Shown here piece by piece: positions 16,940 through 25,145 of a stretch of 38,007 nt of DNA (within the stretch, counting starts at the first letter, position 1; each line of letters opens with the position of its first letter). The notes beneath the pieces are model-generated. The model was not told the DNA's origin. It saw nothing but the letters and a program-made list of their open reading frames with translations, and did no database searches. Both the position numbers and the translations under genes were made by a program. Source of the DNA: Rhizobium sp. Leaf306 (GTDB taxonomy: Bacteria > Pseudomonadota > Alphaproteobacteria > Rhizobiales > Rhizobiaceae); the NCBI RefSeq assembly GCF_001423425.1, contig NZ_LMNX01000008.1, positions 1 to 38,007 of the forward strand. Direction: 5' to 3'.

Positions 16940-17851
16940 TCAGCCTGTCATGGCACCGAGCGGGTGCGCCAATTGCCACGTTTCCCGCTCGGCCCGCAGC
17001 CAGTCGAGAAACAGTCGCACCTTCTTCTGGCGCAGATGATCGCGGGGGCAGACGATCCATTGCGTCACGATCCGGACCACCGGGGGTGAGGCGACCGGGC
17101 AGACAAGCCGTCCGCTTTTCAATTCCTCTCCCATCATCAGCGTGCTTTCGAGCGCGATCCCCATGCCGCGCACGGCAGCATCGATCGCCATATGGCTGCG
17201 ATCGAAAAGCACCCTGCGCCAGCGTTCTTGCGGCGTGATCCCGGCCAGCGGAAACCAGGTCGTCCACTGCGCCTGCGATTTGGCTGAATGAATAAGGCGC
17301 CGCTTCAGCAGATCTTCTGGCGCTTGGCTGCCGGCTTCCGCATAGTCAGGAGAGCAGACGGGGTAAAACTGTTCTTCGGCGATCCCCTCAACAAAGAGAC
17401 CCGGCCAGCGGCCGTCCCCATGGCGTAACTCTAGATCGACCAGTTCCTGGTTGAAGTCGGTCGGTTCATTCGTGCCGTCCAGACGAATTTCCATATCGGG
17501 ATGACGGTCGAGAAAATCACCCAGCCGCGGCAGCAGCCATTTGTTGGAAAGCGTCGGCGTGGCACGGATGGTCAGGGTCTCAACCGAGCGAAAGCCGCGG
17601 ATCGTGCCAGTGGCCTCCTCAATATGCTCGATCTGGTCCGCGATCATAGAGAAATAGCGTTCGCCGGCCTCCGTCAGCGCAATGCCGCGGCCTGCCTTCG
17701 CCAGAAGACTGACCCCGAGCTGAACTTCAAGGACCTGGATCTGCTGGCTGACGGCGGATGGCGTAACACTCAGCTCTGCAGCGGCGCGCGAAATACTGCC
17801 GGTGCGTGCCGCCGTGTGGAAGACCAGAATTGCCTTGATTGGAAGCTGCAT
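16940..17851 (-). CDS. LysR-family transcriptional regulator (GcvA-like)
   Basis: 303 residues beginning MQLPIKAILVFHTAARTGSISRAA, the opening of the GcvA/AmpR branch, with the helix-turn-helix AELSVTPSAVSQQIQVLEVQLGVSLLAKAGRGIALTEAGERY split across residues 22-65. The effector domain contains LEL-RHGDGRWPGL, typical of the group. It ends tail-to-tail with the TRAP operon, so it may regulate that operon in trans, but there is no divergent gene beside it to confirm this. The start has no strong Shine-Dalgarno sequence, yet the family length fits. Confidence 0.9.
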   Translation of the reverse strand: MQLPIKAILVFHTAARTGSISRAAAELSVTPSAVSQQIQVLEVQLGVSLLAKAGRGIALTEAGERYFSMIADQIEHIEEATGTIRGFRSVETLTIRATPTLSNKWLLPRLGDFLDRHPDMEIRLDGTNEPTDFNQELVDLELRHGDGRWPGLFVEGIAEEQFYPVCSPDYAEAGSQAPEDLLKRRLIHSAKSQAQWTTWFPLAGITPQERWRRVLFDRSHMAIDAAVRGMGIALESTLMMGEELKSGRLVCPVASPPVVRIVTQWIVCPRDHLRQKKVRLFLDWLRAERETWQLAHPLGAMTG

Positions 17852-18442
17852 ACTCGTCCACTGCGGTTTGGGCCCAACCCAGATCTCTACCTGGACGAAA
17901 CGAAACGATCACGTCAATATCCGAACCAGAACCAACATTTCGTGGTGTCACTAAATAAGACGGACTATGCGCTCTACGGGTTGCAGTTGCCACTGAGTGG
18001 CCTGCCAACCTATCTCAAACCCTTTCCTCGAAGAACCAGACAGACCATTGACGTTTTCGTGGCTGTAAGGTCGCTGCTTCAGCCTCGGCCCTAGTCCTCA
18101 AGACTCAGGGATTCACTGATGGCCGATTGCTGCGTGGCAGGTGTCTGCGGCTGACAGTCTGATCCCGATCCCCTCACGCGATGATTTGCGCTATTCGCCT
18201 TCTTTTCCCCGCTGCCCGATAACCGTCACCATCAGACGGAGCGGAGGCGATGAAACGTTCTTACGGCCAATCGCAGCGATCGAGACGGGAGCAGAGCAAG
18301 CATTTCCTCGGAGGGGACGAATTTCATCCAAAAAGCGGCTGAACTAATGGTCGGCGGTTCGTATCCCATCAAGGCGACGGTAGCCTCTAGTGACCGGAGG
18401 TCCCCAAATTCTTCTGGTGTTAGCTCCGGTCACGATGCAGCC
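17852..18442. other. gene-free stretch with a 10-bp inverted repeat at its right end
   Basis: Nearly 600 bases show no family-like coding frame on either strand. Only short, low-quality frames occur. It presumably holds the promoter of the LysR gene on its left. The inverted repeat at 18390-18433 is listed separately. Confidence 0.4.
18390..18433. repeat. perfect 10-bp inverted repeat after the AraC gene
   Basis: GTGACCGGAG (18390-18399) and CTCCGGTCAC (18424-18433) are exact reverse complements around a 24-base spacer. It begins nine bases past the AraC stop (minus strand). The stem could end transcription, but no T-run follows, so it could equally be a protein-binding site. Confidence 0.6.
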
Positions 18443-19366
18443 CTAGACAGAGTGCCCGCCGCTCATCCTTGTGTGATACTTACGAGGCGAGCAGCCCATA
18501 ATGCGCTTGAAGGCGGTGCTGAACGCACTGTCAGAGTCATATCCGACCGCCACCGCGGCTGAGGCAATTGTTCTGTGTGGCTGCCTCAGAGCGTTGGCGG
18601 CTAACATCATGCGCCAGCGCGTCAAATATTCCATCGGACTGGCGCCGACGATCGCCTTGAAGCGGAGTGCAAAGACCGTGCGCGACATGCCAGCGATTTT
18701 GGCCATTGCCGCGACGCTCCATCGATCAGCTGGTTTAGCATGCAGGGCTGCGATGACCGCTGCGACGGGTGGGTCAGCTAACGCCGAAAGCCATCCAACA
18801 CGTGCGCCGTCCCGCGCTGTGAGATGCTGGCGCAACGCCTGAATCAGTACCAGGTGGGAGAGGTGCTCAACGAGAAGATCGCTTCCTGCTCTAGGTGTAC
18901 GCAGCTCCGCCATCATCCGGTTGAGCGCCCAGCGCATTGCCGTCTGATCTGTTTCGTCGTTGATATGGACAACGGGCGGAAGCATGCCCAATAGCAGACT
19001 TGAGTCTGGACTGTCGAAACCGAAATGCGCGGCACAGACAAAACAAGTGCCGCCCTTCTCATAGGTGACAACTTCCCCATTGCTCCGGCCGGCGAAGAAA
19101 ACAGCGGCATCCACGGATGTGAGGCCTTGGTTGCTGCAAATGCGAAACGGACGACCGCTCGGCAGCAAGACGCAATCCCCGGCTTTGAGTCGGAGCGGCG
19201 TGGCGCCGTCCTCCAGCGTCAACCAACATGCACCTTCCAGCACCGCATAGCAGTACAGGCCCTCATGTGGTGGAAACCGGATTGAAAGGTCGCCTCCCAC
19301 ATCGGTGGCGCCGGTCTCCAGTCGACGAGGCTTCAGTATGGTCAGGATGTCGGACAATGGATCCAT
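18443..19366 (-). CDS. AraC-family transcriptional regulator with N-terminal cupin (AraC_binding_2/cupin_6 type)
   Basis: The ATG at 19366 (MDPLSDILTILKPRR) gives 307 residues. The longer upstream frame is not needed, as DPLSDIL is the usual start of this subfamily. The N-terminal cupin shows YCYAVLEGACWLTLEDG, LKAGDCVLLPSG, a late PPVVHI, and a paired helical dimer region. The C-terminal DNA-binding domain has WSVAAMAKIAGMSRTVFALRFKAIVGASPMEYLTRWRM and then ASAAVAVGYDSDSAFSTAFKRIMGCSPRKY. Subfamily members commonly control neighbouring oxidoreductase genes. It is divergent from the DUF2306/epimerase pair 148 bases away and likely controls them. Confidence 0.9.
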   Translation of the reverse strand: MDPLSDILTILKPRRLETGATDVGGDLSIRFPPHEGLYCYAVLEGACWLTLEDGATPLRLKAGDCVLLPSGRPFRICSNQGLTSVDAAVFFAGRSNGEVVTYEKGGTCFVCAAHFGFDSPDSSLLLGMLPPVVHINDETDQTAMRWALNRMMAELRTPRAGSDLLVEHLSHLVLIQALRQHLTARDGARVGWLSALADPPVAAVIAALHAKPADRWSVAAMAKIAGMSRTVFALRFKAIVGASPMEYLTRWRMMLAANALRQPHRTIASAAVAVGYDSDSAFSTAFKRIMGCSPRKYHTRMSGGHSV

Positions 19367-19513
19367 GTTTCGAACGATCTCGAAGATTTCTAGTCTGAAC
19401 GAGCATAGATGGTTCGCAAAGGGAGGGGTAGTCTTCGGAAGATGTAAAAACAAAGGAAATCTCATGCCTACGTCTCTCGTTGTGTGGTTGAGATGCTGCA
19501 TCTTGGGAATGCT

Positions 19514-20167
19514 ATGAAGATGGTGCATGTATCTAGATCGCGCCTGGGCCTGCTCGTCTGGGCGTCCACGGCAACGATCTCAACCGTGGTGGCGCTGGTT
19601 TCCTATCGCTATCTTGTGGGCCAGGGGCCGGTCCCCCCAAATATCGCTGCCAACCGGCATTTTGATCCCTGGATCGCGGTGCACGCGGCCGGTGCTGCTA
19701 CAGCACTGCTTCTCGGACCGTGGCAATTTCGGCCGCGATTAAGAGTACGGTGGCCGTTTCTTCACAAGTGTATCGGTCGCATTTACGCACTTGGTTGCGC
19801 GAGCGGTGGCCTAGCGGCGCTGGTGCTGGCGACTGGTTTGTCCTCGGGTCCCGTGGCAGGTGCGGGTTTCGCTGCCCTCGGCTTGGCGTGGCTTATAACG
19901 ACGGGTCTTGCAGTACGCGAGGTTCTTGCCGGCCGTATTGCACCGCACCGGCGCTGGATGATCCGGTCCTTTGCGCTCACGCTCTCAGCAGTGACACTTC
20001 GTATCTACCTGCCGCTCTCGGACGTCTTCAACGTCGAATTTCTAACAGCCTACCGCACTATCGCATGGGCTTGCTGGCTACCGAACCTTCTGCTCGCCGA
20101 GCTCTTTCTCTGGCGTCGTCCGACAAGCGTTCTGTTCGCTCACCCCGTGACAACTTCCAAGGAGTAA
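19514..20167 (+). CDS. predicted DUF2306 membrane protein
   Basis: About 217 residues from the ATG at 19514, which has GGGA five bases upstream. GTG at 19484 and ATG at 19520 are alternatives. Six hydrophobic segments are visible. The DUF2306 pattern is present: HFDPWIAVHAAGAATALLLGPWQF, the basic R-x-RWPFLHKCIGRIYALG, and APHRRWMIRSFALTLSAVTLR. The histidine-rich H..H.GR and PHRRWMIRS motifs are conserved. Function is unknown, although the pattern resembles membrane redox or haem-associated proteins. It is followed four bases later by an epimerase-like gene, so the two are probably co-transcribed under the AraC gene. Confidence 0.82.
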   Translation: MKMVHVSRSRLGLLVWASTATISTVVALVSYRYLVGQGPVPPNIAANRHFDPWIAVHAAGAATALLLGPWQFRPRLRVRWPFLHKCIGRIYALGCASGGLAALVLATGLSSGPVAGAGFAALGLAWLITTGLAVREVLAGRIAPHRRWMIRSFALTLSAVTLRIYLPLSDVFNVEFLTAYRTIAWACWLPNLLLAELFLWRRPTSVLFAHPVTTSKE

Positions 20168-20171
20168 CTAG

Positions 20172-21155
20172 ATGCGTATCTTTATGACAGGGGCAACCGG
20201 CTTTGTCGGCCCTGCGCTCATTGAGCATCTGTCGACAAAAGGCCACGAGATCGTCGGATTGACCCGTTCAAAGACATCAGACCGTCGCTTGCGGTCTCTA
20301 GGCGCCCGTCCGCTTGCAGGGAGCATCGTCGATCTTGATATTCTCCGTAGAGGAGCTGCCGAGGCCGATGCGGTCGTCCATCTCGCCTACAGCTTTTCGC
20401 CGGGCGACCTACCGCGCCGGCGCTTGTTTGGCGCTCTCCTCGGGGGATGGCCCGGCAACACCGTCGCGAGAATGATGCTGGCTATAACGGCCACGAATGA
20501 CGCAGCAATAGATGCGTTGGCTTCGGCGTTGACTGGATCCGGACGCCCGATGGTGACGGCGTTCGCTACGATGGGCGTGGCCGGCCCTCCAGGCGCGCGC
20601 GCCGAACGCCTTGCTGTGGAAACCGACTTACCCGATCCCCGCTCGCCCGGTCACGTTCGTGCTGTCAGCGAGGCCTTGGTAAGGCAATGGGCTCAGCGTG
20701 GCGTGCGGGCATCCGTGGTTCGGCTCGCGCCGTCAGTGCACGGTCGGGGCGACAGGGGTTTGATTCCGCAACTCGCGACGGCTGCCCGCAAGAATGGTGA
20801 AGTGCTCTATGTCGGAGACGGCTCAAATCGATGGAGTGGGGTACATATCGGCGATGCCGTCTCTCTCTTCGAGCTAGCGCTTGAAAAGGGACGGGCGGGG
20901 GGTGTTTACCATGGCGCCGCAGAGGAGGGGGTCACATACAAGCAGATTGCTGAGATCATGGCCAAGGATCTCGGTCTTCCAGTCCGATCCGCAACATCGC
21001 TTCAAGCCAAGCGCCAGTTCGGCTTCCTGGCGCCCTTTGTGGGAGTCGATAACCCTGTCGACAGCCAGCGGACACAGCAAGAACTCGGCTGGCGGCCGGT
21101 TGGCCCCGCATTGATCGACGATCTCGAAGGATTGGATTATTTCGGCACAGCATAA
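20172..21155 (+). CDS. atypical/extended SDR (NAD-dependent epimerase-like protein)
   Basis: The 327-residue protein starts MRIFMTGATGFVGPALIEHL, the extended-SDR TGxxGFxG motif, with AAGGAG 9-10 bases upstream. Later segments are DAVVHLAY, the substitute active region SPGHVRAVSEALVRQWAQRGVRASVVRLAPSVHG split over residues 150-185, and VGDGSNRWSGVHIGDA. A canonical YxxxK is missing and an S-x-x-R-x-x-SE pattern takes its place, as in the atypical SDRs (SDR_a) that bind NADP and reduce small carbonyls. It is the second gene of the AraC-linked operon. I see no sugar-nucleotide pathway genes, so a true epimerase role is unlikely. Confidence 0.87.
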   Translation: MRIFMTGATGFVGPALIEHLSTKGHEIVGLTRSKTSDRRLRSLGARPLAGSIVDLDILRRGAAEADAVVHLAYSFSPGDLPRRRLFGALLGGWPGNTVARMMLAITATNDAAIDALASALTGSGRPMVTAFATMGVAGPPGARAERLAVETDLPDPRSPGHVRAVSEALVRQWAQRGVRASVVRLAPSVHGRGDRGLIPQLATAARKNGEVLYVGDGSNRWSGVHIGDAVSLFELALEKGRAGGVYHGAAEEGVTYKQIAEIMAKDLGLPVRSATSLQAKRQFGFLAPFVGVDNPVDSQRTQQELGWRPVGPALIDDLEGLDYFGTA

Positions 21156-21234
21156 ACCGTTCAGTAGCGACTAGCGCTAAGAAGGAAGAGCCGGGCAAAA
21201 ACGCCGCCCGGCTCCATTGCTCCCACGAGGACGA

Positions 21235-22155
21235 TCAGAAACTCAGGATGATCTTGCCACGCGCCCTGCCAGATGCCTGGCGATCGAAAGCTTCTGCGAA
21301 CGAGGTGATGGGGAATTGACCGTCGATCAGGACTGAATGTCCTTTCGCGCCCATGGCCTTAACCAGATCCGAGAGCCGTCTTGCGTTCGATGTATGGAAC
21401 ACGAACGCACCTTCGGCTTTGTGGGCGGTTGCCAGTGCCTGATCGGGCGGAGATACGGTTGAAAGCAGCTTGCCACCACTGCGCAAAACGTCGAAGGACC
21501 GCTGCTGTGTTTCCCCGCCGATCGTGTCCAGCACGACATCGATGTCGGAAACCTTGAGCGTAAAATCCTCGGATCGATAGTCGATGACCTGATCGGCACC
21601 CAGTTCCCGGGCAATTTCCACGCCATTCCCTGAAGTGGTGGCAATGACTCGTGCGCCAAATCCTCTGGCAAACTGGATGGCGAAACTACCGACTCCCCCG
21701 GTACCTGCATGCACCAGTACGGTCTGGCCGGCCTGAAGATCTGCCATCTCTACAAGTGCCTGCCAGGCTGTTCCTGCAGCCGTCGGCAATCCGGCTGCGC
21801 TGTTGAAGTCCAGCTCTTCAGGAACAAGCGCCAGTTGATCTTCAGGAACGATGGCGTAGTCTGCGAAAGCGCCACCCTTCGTCGGATCGAGCCGCGCCAT
21901 GACCCGATCGCCCGTCCGCCACCGCGAGGTCAGTGAACCCGTTTTCTCGATCGTGCCTGCGAGATCCGTGCCCATGGCAGACGGGAAGCTGAGCGGGAAG
22001 TAGGCATGCACCTGACCGCGTTGCAGCTTGATGTCGAGTGGGTTTAAGGCTGCGGCTGCGATGCGGACGAGCACCTCTCCGTCTTTCGGCTCAGGGATAG
22101 CGGCGTCCTGCAGAACAGGTATTTGTTCATAGTCTGAGAGAATGATCTGTTGCAT
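21235..22155 (-). CDS. zinc-independent MDR-family NADP-dependent oxidoreductase (quinone/enone reductase)
   Basis: 306 residues, MQQIILSDYEQIPVLQDAAIP to RARGKIILSF, with AGGAG six bases before the ATG. The GroES-like half has VRIAAAALNPLDIKLQRGQ and MGTDLAGTIEKTG. The NADP-binding half has GQTVLVHAGTGGVGSFAIQFARGFGARVIAT with the AxxGxxG motif of zeta-crystallin-type reductases. The cysteine/histidine zinc ligands of true alcohol dehydrogenases are absent. It should transfer hydride from NADPH to a quinone or an activated double bond. It lies nine bases after a SnoaL-like gene in one operon, divergent from a LysR gene. Confidence 0.9.
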   Translation of the reverse strand: MQQIILSDYEQIPVLQDAAIPEPKDGEVLVRIAAAALNPLDIKLQRGQVHAYFPLSFPSAMGTDLAGTIEKTGSLTSRWRTGDRVMARLDPTKGGAFADYAIVPEDQLALVPEELDFNSAAGLPTAAGTAWQALVEMADLQAGQTVLVHAGTGGVGSFAIQFARGFGARVIATTSGNGVEIARELGADQVIDYRSEDFTLKVSDIDVVLDTIGGETQQRSFDVLRSGGKLLSTVSPPDQALATAHKAEGAFVFHTSNARRLSDLVKAMGAKGHSVLIDGQFPITSFAEAFDRQASGRARGKIILSF

Positions 22156-22164
22156 TGTCAGCTC

Positions 22165-22608
22165 CTAGTTCTTGACCGGCCAGGCACCCATCTGGGCAAA
22201 CCAGCCCATCCAGTCTTCCATGTGCCAGGTGTGGGTAATCCGGCCGTTCTCGAATGCATGGAACTCATGGATCGGAAGCGAGAATTCGCGGCCGGTCGGG
22301 GCAACCCCGAACCAGTCTGCAACGTGGCGTCCGGTTATCACGGCGCGGACCGCAGCCCTGTCTGGCCCACCGATCACATCGACGATCTCGATCTTGATGT
22401 CAGCAAACGCCTCCGAAAAGGCGGCGATCATGGGCTTGAATCCATCTCGGCCCGCTGCCTGCCCGGGAGCAAGCGGGATGTCTTGCCATTCGAGGACGAC
22501 GCTTTCGTCAAGAAGTGAAGGGTATCCTTCGAACGCCCTGTAGAAGGTACGAAGCATCTGCAGATCGGCGGCGCTTATTCCGCTGTATGATGGTCGTTCG
22601 TTGCTCAT
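22165..22608 (-). CDS. SnoaL-like ester cyclase / polyketide cyclase-fold protein
   Basis: This 147-residue NTF2-fold protein shows LRTFYRAFEGYPSLLDESVV and a metal- or ligand-poor cone interior (DGFKPMIAAFSEAFADIKIEIVDVIG). It also has the characteristic GVAPTGREFSLPIHEFHAFENGRITHTWHMEDWMG, split around residues 110-140. The W-H-x-EDW ending defines this SnoaL-like group, whose substrates are mostly unknown. GGAGA lies 7-8 bases before the ATG. It is the first gene of an operon with an MDR reductase and faces a LysR gene, so both presumably act on a LysR effector or its product. Confidence 0.88.
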   Translation of the reverse strand: MSNERPSYSGISAADLQMLRTFYRAFEGYPSLLDESVVLEWQDIPLAPGQAAGRDGFKPMIAAFSEAFADIKIEIVDVIGGPDRAAVRAVITGRHVADWFGVAPTGREFSLPIHEFHAFENGRITHTWHMEDWMGWFAQMGAWPVKN

Positions 22609-22650
22609 ATCAATCTCTCCATGTTGACGATGAGCAACAATACGCCGTTT

Positions 22651-22668
22651 GATTTCATCATTGAAATC
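22651..22668. promoter_or_regulatory. probable LysR operator between the SnoaL/MDR operon and lysR
   Basis: GATTTCA-TCAT-TGAAATC is a perfect 7-4-7 inverted repeat in the 89-base gap between divergent genes, and TTTCA...TGAAA forms a T-N11-A LysR box at its core. It lies 30 bases from the lysR start and 43 from the SnoaL start, suited to control of both. Confidence 0.55.
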
Positions 22669-22697
22669 GATATCGAATATGCGGTAACATCCACAGC

Positions 22698-23612
22698 ATG
22701 GATTTGCATGGCATTGACTTAAACCTGCTTGTTGCCTTCGATGCGCTCATGGCCGAGCGGAGCGTGACGCGCGCAGGCATACGGATCGGGCGCACACAGC
22801 CGGCCATGAGCGCCGCGCTATCCCGTCTTCGTGCTCTCTTGCAGGACGAGTTGTTTATTCGTGGCCCAGACGGGTTGCAGCCGACGCCGCGCGCGCTCGA
22901 TCTCGCCGAACCGCTTGGCCATGCGCTGGCAGAAATCCAGCGGACCCTGGAGTTCACGCAGGTTTTCGACCCCTCGAAGTCAACTGTTACACTCTCGATC
23001 GGCTTGTCAGAACACGCGGCGTTTGTTGTCCTACCAAAACTGCTTGCTGTCCTGCGAACTCAGGCGCCGGGTATCGTTCTACGGATCCGCAACTTCGACC
23101 ACCGCGACGCGGTCCTTTCGCTTCTGGATTCAGGGGAGGCAGATCTGACCGTCGGTGTTCCGCACACGCCAGCCGGTCGCATCCGGAGCGAACGTCTATT
23201 CGAGGAAAATTTCGTCTGCGTCCTCCGCAAAGACCATCCGCAAGCAGACGCAGAGCTAACGCTCGACTCTTTTCTCCAGATGTCGCATCTTCTGGTTTCT
23301 CCGGAAAACGAGCGTTTCGGGATGGTCGATGCCGCGCTCGGGAAGCTGGGACTGCGGCGGCGCCTTTCGCTGACGCTCCCGCAAATGTACGCCGCGCCGC
23401 CGCTCGTCGCGTCATCCGACCTGATAGCGACGCTAATGAACGGCGTCGTTGAAGCATCCGGGTATCGCGAACAGCTTCACGTTCTGAAGCCGCCATTGGA
23501 ACTTGGCACGGCGAAGTTCGACATGGCATGGCATAGGCGCAACGACGTTCACCCCGCGCAGCGCTGGCTGCGTGAGGTGATCGGGTCACTCTTTGAAAAG
23601 GCCGCCTCCTAG
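22698..23612 (+). CDS. LysR-family transcriptional regulator (NodD/LinR-like)
   Basis: The 304-residue protein begins MDLHGIDLNLLVAFDALMAERSVTR and continues with the helix-turn-helix GIRIGRTQPAMSAALSRLRALLQDELFIR (residues 24-53). The effector domain includes VTLSIGLSEHAAFVVLPKLLAVL and ends in the W-H-R-R-N-D-x-H-P-A-Q-RWLRE pattern of this branch. It is divergent from the SnoaL/MDR operon and shares an 18-bp palindrome with it. It should activate or repress that operon in response to an unidentified small, probably aromatic, molecule. Confidence 0.93.
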   Translation: MDLHGIDLNLLVAFDALMAERSVTRAGIRIGRTQPAMSAALSRLRALLQDELFIRGPDGLQPTPRALDLAEPLGHALAEIQRTLEFTQVFDPSKSTVTLSIGLSEHAAFVVLPKLLAVLRTQAPGIVLRIRNFDHRDAVLSLLDSGEADLTVGVPHTPAGRIRSERLFEENFVCVLRKDHPQADAELTLDSFLQMSHLLVSPENERFGMVDAALGKLGLRRRLSLTLPQMYAAPPLVASSDLIATLMNGVVEASGYREQLHVLKPPLELGTAKFDMAWHRRNDVHPAQRWLREVIGSLFEKAAS

Positions 23613-23661
23613 ACTGGCCACTGCCAGAAAGGTTAGACGGCGTGCGCGGGTGTAGCTCGCC

Positions 23662-24153
23662 TCAATCCTGGTCGCGCAGCTGGCGCGCCGCGCGCGCCCA
23701 GTCTTCGACGTGATATGTCCGGGCTACTCTGCCATCTTGAACTTCGTGGACATCGATGGTCATGATCCGGAAGGCGTGACCGGACTGGGCGACACCGAGA
23801 AACTCGCCGACAGGTGTGCCTTGAGCTTCGCTGCGAACAACAACCCTGTTCCCCATCGTGACAACATCCCGGATCTTGAACCTGAAATCCGGTACCTTGG
23901 CGATCCGGGCGCTCCATCTCGCGATCGTCGCTTCGCGGTCATCGCAGGCATTGGTAGAACCGCAATTCTGCCAATCCTTTGTCGTTCCGCTTTCAAGATG
24001 AACGCGCACATCCGCTGGTGACGCCGCGGTGAGTGCGTTATAGACAGGCCGCACGACCTCGATCGCTTGGTCGACGGATAAACTGCCCTGTGTAGCAGGA
24101 GATGGCGCTGCCAACGCGATGACCAAGCCCGCGGTTTGGAGGATGTCGCTCAT
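23662..24153 (-). CDS. SnoaL-like nuclear-transport-factor-2-fold protein with a possible signal peptide
   Basis: 163 residues. AAGGA lies eight bases before the ATG. The protein opens with a short hydrophobic stretch (LQTAGLVIALAAPSPATQG) that looks like an export signal, though the basic n-region is missing. The SnoaL part follows: VRPVYNALTAASPADVRVHLE, VPDFRFKIRDVVTMGNRVVVRSEAQGTP, and the family ending HEVQDGRVARTYHVEDWARA. It contains two cysteines spaced by six residues (NCGSTNACDD), which could form a disulfide if it is exported. It is an isolated gene with no partner within 80 bases. Function unknown. Confidence 0.8.
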   Translation of the reverse strand: MSDILQTAGLVIALAAPSPATQGSLSVDQAIEVVRPVYNALTAASPADVRVHLESGTTKDWQNCGSTNACDDREATIARWSARIAKVPDFRFKIRDVVTMGNRVVVRSEAQGTPVGEFLGVAQSGHAFRIMTIDVHEVQDGRVARTYHVEDWARAARQLRDQD

Positions 24154-24234
24154 GGGTATGTTCCTTTGGCAAAGGTAGGATCTGCTTGCGGTTGCGTGTT
24201 CGGGAGCACTTCCGAGCGTTTGGCGATGGTCAGG

Positions 24235-25134
24235 CTATGGACGCTCGGGCTTCATGAGGTCGGCTATCCCAAGTCCTTCGAAAAACGAGAGCTGCCTGGC
24301 GCCGATCAAGGCTTCGATCTCGTCCGTCCCTTTGCCTTGTGGGTCGATCGAAATCCTGAACGGTTTCTCTCCGAACGGAAGATCGAGAACACCCTTCACC
24401 GCTTTGCCAACGGATTCGACAGTCAGACCTAGGCCTTTTTCGGCATCCAGCACCTCAAGCGCTGTGCCGAGGCCGCCAAGACGATCCGGAAGCTCACCGT
24501 ATTGGCTGACGACGGCAAGGCTCTCCGGTCCATGTGCGTCCGCGAAATGTTCCGTTCCTGACGTGAACGCGCCGGGCACAACGATGACACTCTCGATGCC
24601 AAAAGGTGCGGCTTCGAAGCGCATCGCTTCAGCCAGAGCCTCGCCCGCCGCCTTGCTGGCGATATAGGGTCCGATGAAGGGCTCATGGATGCGCGAGGTC
24701 GTGCTGCCGACATAGACAAGGATGCCTTCCTTCTGCCGGCGCATGATCGGCAGCGCTGCCCGGTTCACCCGAAGCCAGGAGATCGCGTTGGTGTCTAAAA
24801 TCCTTGCCATTTGCGCGGGTGTAAAGGCTTCGGCAATGCCGACCATCAGCATGCCCGCATTGTTGACGACCACGTCGAGACGGCCGGTCTCCAGCAGGAC
24901 CTGATCGAACGCTGCTCTTATGCTCTCCTCCGAGAGGACGTCGAGCTCAAGCGCGCGCAGGTCGACCTGCTTCTCCGCCGCGAAAAGCGACATCTGCTCG
25001 ACACGTTCCTGGTTTCGCTCCTTTAGAGATCGCATCGAAGCGTAGACAATGTGGCCCGCGATGGCGAGCGTCTCGGCGATGGCGCGACCGATACCGGATC
25101 CGGCACCTGTGACGACAATGACTTTCTGAGACAT
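24235..25134 (-). CDS. classical short-chain dehydrogenase/reductase (second gene of a two-SDR operon)
   Basis: Start at 25134 (MSQKVIVVTGAGSGIGRAIA) after AAGGAG, giving 299 residues. The extra 5' frame belongs to upstream DNA. The cofactor motif TGxxxGIG, VVNNAGM (NNAG) and a catalytic serine-tyrosine-lysine set (VGSTTSRIHEPFIGPYIASKAAGEAL: S, then Y-x-x-x-K) are all present. The C-terminal 70 residues are longer than in FabG-like enzymes, as in oxidoreductases of the 17-beta-HSD or retinol-type branch. It lies 11 bases after another SDR gene. Substrate unknown. Confidence 0.9.
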   Translation of the reverse strand: MSQKVIVVTGAGSGIGRAIAETLAIAGHIVYASMRSLKERNQERVEQMSLFAAEKQVDLRALELDVLSEESIRAAFDQVLLETGRLDVVVNNAGMLMVGIAEAFTPAQMARILDTNAISWLRVNRAALPIMRRQKEGILVYVGSTTSRIHEPFIGPYIASKAAGEALAEAMRFEAAPFGIESVIVVPGAFTSGTEHFADAHGPESLAVVSQYGELPDRLGGLGTALEVLDAEKGLGLTVESVGKAVKGVLDLPFGEKPFRISIDPQGKGTDEIEALIGARQLSFFEGLGIADLMKPERP

Positions 25135-25145
25135 AAGATTTCTCC

